Shown here: positions 57,580 to 64,000 of the stretch, piece after piece
Numbering within the stretch: the stretch's first letter is position 1
Layout of the letters: every line of letters begins with the position of its first letter
Origin: JANPLN01 sp043757265
GTDB lineage: Bacteria > Bdellovibrionota > Bdellovibrionia > Bdellovibrionales > JAGQZY01
Assembly (NCBI GenBank): GCA_043757265.1
Contig: JAYUQP010000061.1
Span: 1 to 64,000 of the forward strand
DNA length: 64,000 bases
Direction: 5' to 3'
The notes under the pieces: model-generated
Database searches by the model: none
The model's input: only the letters and a program-made list of their open reading frames with translations
What the model was told of the DNA's origin: nothing
Made by a program: the position numbers and the translations under genes

Positions 57580-58846
57580 AAACGCGGCTGCGTTTTTTGA
57601 ATAAGCGTGGATTAATTGCATAATGCCTCAGCTTATCGTGAAACGTACTCTTCGGCATACTCAGACCTTCCGCGGCCCTCCGTTGATTTCCCTCGTTCTT
57701 TTCAAGATGTTTGATAATTAAATCTTTTTCGAGCTCTTTAAGCGGGGGCAGATGCTCAAGCAGATAATTGGTATCGATGTGTACGTCGATAATTTCGTTG
57801 ATATGCAGAGGCTCAATTTGCTGTCCAGGGAGATAGGCCGAAGCCCGAGATACGGCATTTCGAAGTTCGCGGATGTTGCCGGGCCACACGTGATCTTTTA
57901 GCTTTTCCACGGCCGAAAACGAAAATCGAACTCTTTTGTCTTTGGCAAACGAGTAAATAAGATCGTCAAAGTCTTCCATGCGCTCAATCAAAGCTGGTGG
58001 CGAAATACGACAGACATTGAGACGATGATACAAATCCTCACGAAATTCTTTTTTAACAACTCGCTCGTACAGATTTTTATGGGTGGCTGCAATGATGCGC
58101 ACATTGGTTTTGATTGTTTTATCACTTCCTACGGGCCTGATTTCTTGGTTTTCGATAGCGCGTAAAAGTTTTGGCTGCAAAGACAGGGGCAAGTCGCCAA
58201 TCTCGTCTAAAAATAGTGTGCCACCGCGTGCGGCCTCGAAAGCTCCCATGCGATCTTCCATGGCTCCGGTAAACGACCCCTTTACGTGGCCAAACAATTC
58301 GCTCTCCACCAGACTTTCGCTCAATGCACTACAGTTAATGGTGACATAAGGAAAAAATCTGCGAAGAGACAGCTTATGGGCTTCTTTGGCAACAATCTCT
58401 TTGCCACTACCAGTGGGGCCGACAATTAAAATTGTGTGATCGGAGGCGGCAAAGGCGGGGAGCCTGGAGAGTTGTTTTTGCCATTCGGCATTTTTGCTGG
58501 AAAGAGTTTTATCGTCTTTGTTTTTAACAAATGAAAAAGTAAATTGCGTTTCGCCCATTCGAATTTTATCGTTAGATTTCAAAATCACTTCGAGAATTGC
58601 ATTCTCGTTAAGCCAGGTGCCGTTGCTGCTGCGCAAATCTTTGAGAATAAACTGATCACCGCGTTTTTCGATGCGGGCATGTTTTTGCGAGGCAAAAGGG
58701 TCGGTTAGTACCACAATGTTGGATGAATTTCGCCCGAAAGACACAAACTCACCAATTTCCAGAAGGTTTTTTGTATCCTGTAAGGGAATCAGGTAAGCCG
58801 CTTTTTGAGCAGGCTCCAAAACATCTTCCAGTTTGCATGTAATCAT
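57578..58846 (-). CDS. FHA-domain sigma-54-dependent activator
   Basis: 422 residues from ATG 58846, with CAAAGGAGA upstream. The FHA domain spans about 30-105 (VSFGRNSSNIVVLTDPFASQ, KHARIEKRG, LRSSNGTWLNEN) and reads phosphothreonine. The AAA+ domain is about 130-355: GPTGSGKEIVAKEAH (Walker A), GSFTGAMEDRMGAFE (the sigma-54 loop, GSFTGA for GAFTGA) and GTLFLDEIGDL (Walker B). The C-terminal HTH (QRRAAEGLSMPKSTFHDKLR) is of Fis type. It activates RNA polymerase with sigma-54 in response to Ser/Thr kinase signalling. It stands alone. Confidence 0.92.
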   Translation of the reverse strand: MITCKLEDVLEPAQKAAYLIPLQDTKNLLEIGEFVSFGRNSSNIVVLTDPFASQKHARIEKRGDQFILKDLRSSNGTWLNENAILEVILKSNDKIRMGETQFTFSFVKNKDDKTLSSKNAEWQKQLSRLPAFAASDHTILIVGPTGSGKEIVAKEAHKLSLRRFFPYVTINCSALSESLVESELFGHVKGSFTGAMEDRMGAFEAARGGTLFLDEIGDLPLSLQPKLLRAIENQEIRPVGSDKTIKTNVRIIAATHKNLYERVVKKEFREDLYHRLNVCRISPPALIERMEDFDDLIYSFAKDKRVRFSFSAVEKLKDHVWPGNIRELRNAVSRASAYLPGQQIEPLHINEIIDVHIDTNYLLEHLPPLKELEKDLIIKHLEKNEGNQRRAAEGLSMPKSTFHDKLRHYAINPRLFKKRSRV

Positions 58847-59125
58847 TGTCTCTCCTTTGTGTAGATTCGCTAAAAGCAGAAAACCATTATACAAGCCCCA
58901 TACCAGTTAGGAGTCATTTGAGATGGCTCTGAGGGGAAAAAATCCGAAATTCACGTCCCCATAACAGGATTTCAGTCTCAGGCAGGGGATCGGAAGCGAG
59001 GGAACTCAGATTTGTCTAGGACAAGGAGAACTCAATCGCGAAACTGAGGTGTGAGTACTAAGACGTAGAATCGCCAGATGAATTCATCAGTTGAACTCAA
59101 TACAGGGTTTGTGTATCAAAGAGGC

Positions 59126-59701
59126 ATGTCTAACCTCACCTTCTTAAAAAGTGCCGCAAGACTTTCGGATTTTCCGCGGGATCATCGCCCGGAGGTGGCC
59201 ATTGCCGGGAGATCAAACGCCGGGAAATCATCGTTAATCAATGGAATCTCACGTGCGCGTCGGCCCATTGCAAAGGTCAGCCAAACACCAGGGAAAACCG
59301 CTCTCCTAAATCTGTTTGATCACACCGAGGGCTACCGAGTGGTGGACATGCCAGGCTACGGGTATGCCTCGCGTGCGGCAACCGAAGTTGCAACGTGGAG
59401 AAAAATGATCGAATCTTATTTGCTCCGCAGGGAAAACCTAAAAGTGATGTTGCTCGTAATGGATATTCGCCGTGAGTGGACTTCCGATGAGCAACTGCTG
59501 CTTGATTTGGCTGAAAAACAAAATTTACAATTTGGTCTAATATTGAGTAAATCTGATCAGCTTTCGAAAAGTGCTGTGATCGCTAAGAAAAATAAGATAA
59601 ATCAGCAGCTTGAGTTAGACTTAGTGCTTCCCTACTCCAACCTATCTGGAGATGGCCTGGTGCCCTTAGAGAAAGTGCTATTTGACTGGCTTCTTGCATG
59701 A
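59126..59701 (+). CDS. engB: Ribosome-assembly GTPase EngB/YihA
   Basis: 191 residues from ATG 59126; ATG 59078 would add 16 residues. The shorter start fits the family length before FLKSAARLSDF. It assists assembly of the 50S subunit. GRSNAGKSSLI (G1), SQTPGKTALLNLF (G2), DMPGYGYA (G3), LSKSDQL (G4; SKSD for TKxD) and YSNLSGDG (G5) are in order. Neither start has a well-placed ribosome site. It lies 48 bases before kdsB on the same strand. Confidence 0.93.
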   Translation: MSNLTFLKSAARLSDFPRDHRPEVAIAGRSNAGKSSLINGISRARRPIAKVSQTPGKTALLNLFDHTEGYRVVDMPGYGYASRAATEVATWRKMIESYLLRRENLKVMLLVMDIRREWTSDEQLLLDLAEKQNLQFGLILSKSDQLSKSAVIAKKNKINQQLELDLVLPYSNLSGDGLVPLEKVLFDWLLA

Positions 59702-59749
59702 CAATTAATTAAGTTAATGTTAGTTATTTTCTTTCAGCCGAGGTAAAAA

Positions 59750-60496
59750 TTGAACTCCGTTGTTGGTGTTATACCCGTTCGCTTTGGCGCGACCCGATTT
59801 CCGGGTAAACCACTCGCGCAAATTCTCAATAAGCCCATGCTTCAGTGGGTTCTTGAGGGTGTGTCTCAAAGTCAAAAAATTCAAAAAATAATCGTCGCCA
59901 CAGATCATGATGAAATTGCAGCCGTTGCAACAAAGTTAGGTTACGAAGTAAAGATGACTCACTCGGATCTACCATCGGGGTCAGATCGTGTGTGGGCGGC
60001 TGTAAAAGATCTCCCGTACGATATCGTGGTTAACATTCAGGGTGATGAACCTCTTATTCGTGGTGATGTGCTCGACACGTTAGTGCGCGAGACTGAGTTT
60101 GCAGAAAACTCGGATTGCGGCGCTTGGACCCTGGGGCATGAGCTTTCGGAAGAAACTTTGCATTCGCAGCAAGTAGCTAAAGTGGTGATGGATGAAAAAG
60201 GACGGGCACTTTATTTTAGCCGGCTCCCAATTCCATTTTCGCGTCGCCCGTTTTCGGAATTTAAAACGATTCCATGTTTAAAACACATCGGAATTTATGC
60301 GTATCGAAAGTCGTTTTTGAAAAAGTTTTGCGAACAGGCTCCCATTGGTATCGAAGAGGCCGAGGGTCTGGAACAGCTGCGCGCACTTTATTTGCGAGGA
60401 AATATCAAAGTTGTTAAAGTGGAGCACGATTGCTGGGGTGTTGATATCCCAAGCGACGTGCAAAAGATTGAAAAAATATTGCTAAATAAAAAATGA
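59750..60496 (+). CDS. kdsB: 3-deoxy-manno-octulosonate cytidylyltransferase (CMP-KDO synthetase)
   Basis: 248 residues from TTG 59750, with GAGGT upstream. It activates KDO with CTP for the LPS inner core. IPVRFGATRFPGKPLAQI, SGSDRVWAAV, NIQGDEPLI and IGIEEAEGLEQLRAL are the family motifs. It is the first gene of a cluster with pyrG (which makes the CTP it uses), kdsD and kdsC. It overlaps pyrG by four bases (ATGA), so they are translationally coupled. Confidence 0.96.
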   Translation: MNSVVGVIPVRFGATRFPGKPLAQILNKPMLQWVLEGVSQSQKIQKIIVATDHDEIAAVATKLGYEVKMTHSDLPSGSDRVWAAVKDLPYDIVVNIQGDEPLIRGDVLDTLVRETEFAENSDCGAWTLGHELSEETLHSQQVAKVVMDEKGRALYFSRLPIPFSRRPFSEFKTIPCLKHIGIYAYRKSFLKKFCEQAPIGIEEAEGLEQLRALYLRGNIKVVKVEHDCWGVDIPSDVQKIEKILLNKK

Positions 60497-62187
60497 GTAA
60501 AAAAATGAGCAAACGAGTCACCAGAAAAATTACCAGAAAAATTACCAAAAAAATTACCAAAAAAATAAAAGACCTGCAGCAAAAATTTATCTTTGTAACC
60601 GGTGGGGTGGTCTCATCCATCGGGAAGGGGTTGTCCGCAGCAAGCCTCGGCGCGCTTCTTGAGGCGCGCGGTGTAAAGGTGACGCTAATGAAATGCGATC
60701 CCTATATCAACGTCGATCCAGGCACAATGTCGCCCTTTCAGCACGGAGAAGTTTTTGTAACAGCAGACGGAGCCGAGACCGATTTGGATTTAGGACACTA
60801 TGAGCGCTTTACTTCTATCACCTTAAATCGCCGAAATAGCATTACGGCAGGTCAGGTGTATGACAGTGTTATCCGCAAAGAGCGACGCGGGGACTACCTC
60901 GGTGGGACTGTGCAAGTCATTCCGCATATCACCGACGAAATCAAATCCAGAATGTACGAAGCTGCTCAGGGCTCCGAAGTGACCATCGTCGAAATTGGTG
61001 GAACCATCGGCGATATCGAAGGACTTCCGTTTGTGGAAGCCATTCGGCAAATGCGTGTGGACTTAGGTTTTGAGAACACACTTTTTATTCACGTGACTTA
61101 CGTGCCTTACATTGCTGCCGCCGGGGAATTAAAATCAAAGCCAACCCAGCACTCAGTGAAAGAGTTAAGAGCCATTGGTATTCAACCCGATTTTTTAATC
61201 TGCCGTAGCGAAAAGCCCATTGAACCAGAAATGAAATCGAAGATCGGTTTGTTTTGCAGTGTTCGTCCTGAAAATGTGATTGCAGCTTACGACGCACAAA
61301 CAATTTACGAAGTGCCGATGATGTTGCATAAAGAGGGACTTGATCAAAAGGTTGTTCAAGCTTTAAAGCTCGAGGCTCCACAACCAAACCTAAAGCAGTG
61401 GGAAAAAATCGTTCAGGTTGTAAAGCATCCTAAAAAAGAAGTAACCATCGGACTTGTGGGAAAGTATGTGGACTTGAAGGAAAGCTACAAGTCTCTCTCA
61501 GAGGCCATCCATCATGCGGGAATTGCTCTCGATAGCAAGGTGCATGTAGTTTACGTTAACGCCGAGGAGCTAACAACGCGAAATATTTCTCAGCATTTAA
61601 AAAAGCTCGATGGAATTTTGGTTCCTGGTGGGTTTGGTGAGCGCGGAGTTGAAGGCAAGATATTGGCAATTCAATTTGCCCGCGAAAACAAGATTCCGTT
61701 TTTCGGCATCTGTTTGGGTATGCAGCTTGCGTCCATCGAATTTGCGCGCAATGTTTGCGGCATCAAAAATGCCACAAGCCGCGAGTTTGAGGCAAAAGCG
61801 GTGAAGGGCCAAAGAAATTACGTCATTGATATCATGGAAGAGCAAAAGGGCCTGCAAACCAAGGGCGCGACCATGCGCTTAGGTTCGTTTTCGTGCGCTT
61901 TAAAAAAGGGCACTTTGGCTCGCGGCATTTACAAAAAAGATTTAATCCAGGAACGTCACCGTCATCGCTACGAATTTAATAATAACTTCCGCGGAATTTT
62001 CGAAAAAAACAAAATGATTTTATCTGGAATCTGCGAAGAGCGGGACCTGGTGGAAATTATCGAGTTGCCAAAGCATCCGTTTTTTATAGGTGTGCAATTT
62101 CATCCCGAGTTTCAATCGAAGCCATTGGCTCCGCATCCGATTTTTAAAGACTTCTTACAAGCATCACAGACTCACCGAGGCGTTTAA
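60493..62187 (+). CDS. pyrG: CTP synthase with a basic N-terminal extension
   Basis: 564 residues. The synthase domain starts at about residue 30 (KFIFVTGGVVSSIGKGLSAA, the P-loop). The glutaminase domain near 375-400 has FFGICLGMQLA with the catalytic Cys, and HPEF carries the His-Glu pair near the end. It makes CTP from UTP and glutamine. Unusually, about 28 residues precede the usual start: KRVTRKITRKITKKITKKI, encoded by tandem 12-bp units of ATTACCARAAAA type (60531-60566). No nearer ATG/GTG/TTG start exists. ATGA overlap with kdsB couples translation. Confidence 0.96.
   Translation: MSKKMSKRVTRKITRKITKKITKKIKDLQQKFIFVTGGVVSSIGKGLSAASLGALLEARGVKVTLMKCDPYINVDPGTMSPFQHGEVFVTADGAETDLDLGHYERFTSITLNRRNSITAGQVYDSVIRKERRGDYLGGTVQVIPHITDEIKSRMYEAAQGSEVTIVEIGGTIGDIEGLPFVEAIRQMRVDLGFENTLFIHVTYVPYIAAAGELKSKPTQHSVKELRAIGIQPDFLICRSEKPIEPEMKSKIGLFCSVRPENVIAAYDAQTIYEVPMMLHKEGLDQKVVQALKLEAPQPNLKQWEKIVQVVKHPKKEVTIGLVGKYVDLKESYKSLSEAIHHAGIALDSKVHVVYVNAEELTTRNISQHLKKLDGILVPGGFGERGVEGKILAIQFARENKIPFFGICLGMQLASIEFARNVCGIKNATSREFEAKAVKGQRNYVIDIMEEQKGLQTKGATMRLGSFSCALKKGTLARGIYKKDLIQERHRHRYEFNNNFRGIFEKNKMILSGICEERDLVEIIELPKHPFFIGVQFHPEFQSKPLAPHPIFKDFLQASQTHRGV
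60519..60569 (+). repeat. 12-bp in-frame tandem repeats in the pyrG N-terminal extension
   Basis: Four copies of a unit close to ATTACCAGAAAA or ATTACCAAAAAA begin at 60519 and run to about 60566, encoding ITRK/ITKK repeats. Slippage would change the length by four residues without a frameshift. Confidence 0.8.
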
Positions 62188-62189
62188 AC

Positions 62190-63161
62190 ATGAGATTTAT
62201 CGAAGAAGCCAAGCGCGTTCTAGACATCGAAGCGCAATCGATCTTGGAAGTGAAAGCAAAACTCAATCACCAATTTGAAGACGCTGTTCAGATGATCCAT
62301 AGCTGCAAAGGTAAAGTCATCGTATCTGGAATTGGTAAATCGGGTCACATTGCTCGCAAAGTCGCCGGTACTTTTAGCTCCACCGGAACACCTTCGTTTT
62401 TTCTGCATCTGGCAGAGAGTTCCCACGGGGATCTTGGTGTCATCGGAGCGGAAGACGTTATCATTATTATTAGTTTTGGTGGCAATAGCGAAGAATTAAA
62501 AGATCTCATCGCGCACACCCAGCGCAAGGCATTTTCGTACATCGCCATCACCGGGAACACAAAAAGTATGCTCGCGCAAAGTGCCAAGTATTTACTAGAT
62601 GTGGGAATCAGTGTGGAGGCCTGCCCGCTAGGCCTCGCTCCAACTTCGAGTTCCACTGCCACACTCGCAATGGGAGATGCTCTGGCTATGGCCGTTTTAT
62701 TAGCCAAAGGATTTCGCAAAGAAGACTTCGCAGAATTTCATCCCGGCGGAAGCTTGGGCCGACGCCTTTTGACTCGCGTATCTGATGTGATGCATGGGCA
62801 AGAAGCCATTCCCTTAGTCAAAATGCAGGATACAGTTAAAGACATTCTTCCGGTCATGACCGCCAAAGAGGTTCGCGGCGCCGTGGGTGTGACAAACGAG
62901 AACGACGAACTTGTGGGAATCATCACTGATGGTGATATTCGACGACATCTCAATACCGATCGCGATCATCTTAAAACATTGGCAAAAGAAATCATGTCGT
63001 TAAATCCAAAAACTATTTTGGCTAACGAAATGGCCGAAAAAGCACTTTTTGTGATGGAGCAGTTTTCGATTCAGTTGCTGTTTGTGATGAAATTCGAAAA
63101 CGATCGAAAGCCCATCGGGATCCTACACCTGCAAGATTTACTAAAAGCCAAGATTCGGTAA
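62190..63161 (+). CDS. kdsD: Arabinose-5-phosphate isomerase
   Basis: 323 residues. The SIS domain (about 35-175) has VSGIGKSGHIARKVAGTFSS, SFGGNSEEL and SSTATLAMGDALAMAVL. Two CBS domains follow (about 205-323; AVGVTNENDELVGIITDGDI). It makes D-arabinose-5-phosphate, the first KDO precursor, in the cytoplasm. The ATG is two bases after the pyrG stop. It may be allosterically tuned by its CBS domains. A REP-like hairpin lies between it and kdsC. Confidence 0.96.
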   Translation: MRFIEEAKRVLDIEAQSILEVKAKLNHQFEDAVQMIHSCKGKVIVSGIGKSGHIARKVAGTFSSTGTPSFFLHLAESSHGDLGVIGAEDVIIIISFGGNSEELKDLIAHTQRKAFSYIAITGNTKSMLAQSAKYLLDVGISVEACPLGLAPTSSSTATLAMGDALAMAVLLAKGFRKEDFAEFHPGGSLGRRLLTRVSDVMHGQEAIPLVKMQDTVKDILPVMTAKEVRGAVGVTNENDELVGIITDGDIRRHLNTDRDHLKTLAKEIMSLNPKTILANEMAEKALFVMEQFSIQLLFVMKFENDRKPIGILHLQDLLKAKIR

Positions 63162-63194
63162 AGTCCATCGCCGTCTTGAGGGCTTAGTCCCGAA

Positions 63195-63220
63195 AGATCC
63201 TTCGCTGCGCTCAGGATGAC
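63195..63220. repeat. REP-like hairpin, copy 2
   Basis: Identical over 26 bp to 5411-5436. It lies in the 113-bp gap between kdsD and kdsC and could form a hairpin in the transcript. Confidence 0.75.
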
Positions 63221-63274
63221 TGATGCTTTAGTTTGGCTTTTGACTTCATTTACACATTCGCTCATCCTTTAAAG

Positions 63275-63793
63275 ATGAAATTAAGTCCACCGCTCATAAA
63301 ACGTTTCAAGAAGATTAAAATGTTACTCACCGATGTTGACGGCGTAATGACCGACGCAACGATATTTATGGGAGGCGACGGGGAGTGGCGACGCTCTTAT
63401 TCAGTTCGGGATGGAGCCGGAATCCATTTCCTCATCGATGCTGGTTATAAAACAGGCATCATCACCGGTGCAGCCTCAACAGAAGTCAAAAAACGAGCCG
63501 AACATCTTAAATTTCATTATTTATATCAAAAACAGACCGACAAAGGTCCAGCCTTTGATGAAATTAAAAAACTCAGTGGCTATACTAACGAGGAGATCTG
63601 TTACATAGGCGATGATATTTTTGATATTCCTGTGCTGAAGCAAGTGGGATTGGCAGTGACCGTTCCTGGTGGAATGGCGCAAGTCAAAAAAGTTTGTCAC
63701 TATAAAACAAAGGCCAAAGAGGGCGATGGCGCACTTCGCGAGCTTTGTGATCTTATTTTAAAGTACGGTTATTACTCTCGCAAAGGAGAATAG
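63275..63793 (+). CDS. kdsC: KDO-8-phosphate phosphatase
   Basis: 172 residues from ATG 63275; an upstream TTG (63233) is possible but extends the protein past the family start. KMLLTDVDGVMTDATI is the HAD DxDG motif, ITGAAS the second motif, and ICYIGDDIFDIPVLKQVG the acidic C-terminal motif. It removes phosphate from KDO-8-phosphate, in the same pathway as kdsD and kdsB. It is separated from kdsD by the REP-like hairpin. The next gene starts within two bases of its stop. Confidence 0.94.
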   Translation: MKLSPPLIKRFKKIKMLLTDVDGVMTDATIFMGGDGEWRRSYSVRDGAGIHFLIDAGYKTGIITGAASTEVKKRAEHLKFHYLYQKQTDKGPAFDEIKKLSGYTNEEICYIGDDIFDIPVLKQVGLAVTVPGGMAQVKKVCHYKTKAKEGDGALRELCDLILKYGYYSRKGE

Positions 63794-63794
63794 T

Positions 63795-64000
63795 GTGAGA
63801 TTTTTGTTTTTGGTTTGCACGTCAATGATTGTTACGTCGCTGCTTTCCTCTGCATCCTTTGCAGTCACCATAGATTTACCTCAAGAGGAGCTAGCTAAAG
63901 AATCCGTTCTTCCGGTATTTCCCGATGGCACTGTCGCGGTAAAAGCCCGCCGCGTGGTCACAAAGAAAAAATTCGAAGTTGGACCCATGATGGGCCAGAT
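63795..64000 (+). CDS. Secreted protein, 3'-truncated at the window edge
   Basis: From GTG 63795 (GGAG at 63784) the frame is open to the end, about 68 codons. It begins with a signal peptide (RFLFLVCTSMIVTSLLSSAS, cut near SFA) followed by TIDLPQEELAKESVLPVFP and ARRVVTKKKFEVGPMMGQ. That opening resembles the OMP beta-barrel proteins found near LPS genes in Bdellovibrionota and Myxococcota. It starts one base after the kdsC stop, so it belongs to the same operon. The fold is uncertain on 68 residues. Confidence 0.7.
   Translation, partial: MRFLFLVCTSMIVTSLLSSASFAVTIDLPQEELAKESVLPVFPDGTVAVKARRVVTKKKFEVGPMMGQ

Overview
The window looks like chromosome from a predatory or predator-related member of the Bdellovibrionota (Bdellovibrio-like). 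This rests on gene content, not on a database search. The signs are: a giant tandem-repeat fibre with GIGTTxP motifs and a YadA-like head segment, like the mosaic adhesive trimer fibres of Bdellovibrio; lipoproteins with the FQNC/YQNC-type lipobox; a TIGR02147/DUF4423-type regulator; an FHA-GGDEF diguanylate cyclase; an FHA-type sigma-54 activator; and many long intergenic palindromes. Gene density is high. I saw no rRNA, tRNA or CRISPR.

Layout. 1-5.3 kb: 3' part of a surface fibre gene and a small coiled-coil protein. 5.5-11.1 kb: a two-gene minus-strand operon for a metzincin protease with about nine Ig-like repeats and a lipoprotein, with similar short repeats on both sides. 11.5-23.5 kb: housekeeping genes (gcvP, an EpmA-like ligase, an IHF/HU protein, a glycosyltransferase, a Nudix hydrolase, a tight gdhA-pyrD pair, a heptose-7-phosphate kinase) with several degenerate tandem-repeat arrays in the gaps. 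23.5-30.4 kb: a structured intergenic segment, rlmN, a PfkB sugar kinase, a coiled-coil protein, a phosphoesterase, pgi and the FHA-GGDEF cyclase. 30.4-34.7 kb: three paralogous lipoproteins with Asp-rich tails, one translationally coupled to a TIGR02147 regulator. Two of them share a duplicated upstream region with a conserved palindrome.

35-41 kb: regulation and envelope: a STAS protein coupled to an ATPase-like protein, an ECF sigma factor coupled to a secreted protein, a PF10023-type metalloprotease, a beta-barrel, a TonB-like protein and a PilZ protein. 41-47 kb: PIN-PhoH ATPase, methyltransferase, hemerythrin, di-haem oxidoreductase and a membrane nuclease-like protein. 47.07-47.88 kb: a RAYT/IS200-like transposase bracketed by hairpin-forming 25-bp imperfect inverted repeats. 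47.9-51 kb: an operon of a small protein, a cupredoxin-like secreted protein and a CpaF ATPase. 51-55.6 kb: eno, ftsB-like, a 35-residue lipoprotein, polA. 55.7-59 kb: beta-barrel, FliL-like protein and the FHA/sigma-54 activator. 59-64 kb: engB and a KDO/LPS supply cluster with CTP synthase (kdsB-pyrG-kdsD-kdsC), then the start of a secreted protein.

Main themes: envelope and LPS supply (heptose kinase, Kds enzymes, CTP synthase), phospho-threonine and cyclic-di-GMP signalling (two FHA proteins, GGDEF, PilZ), and a dense population of palindromic repeats. One palindrome family matches the terminal hairpin of the RAYT element. The most unusual signals are that pairing, the triplicated lipoprotein locus with its conserved operator-like palindromes, the structured segment before rlmN, and the repeat arrays that begin in or against stop codons.
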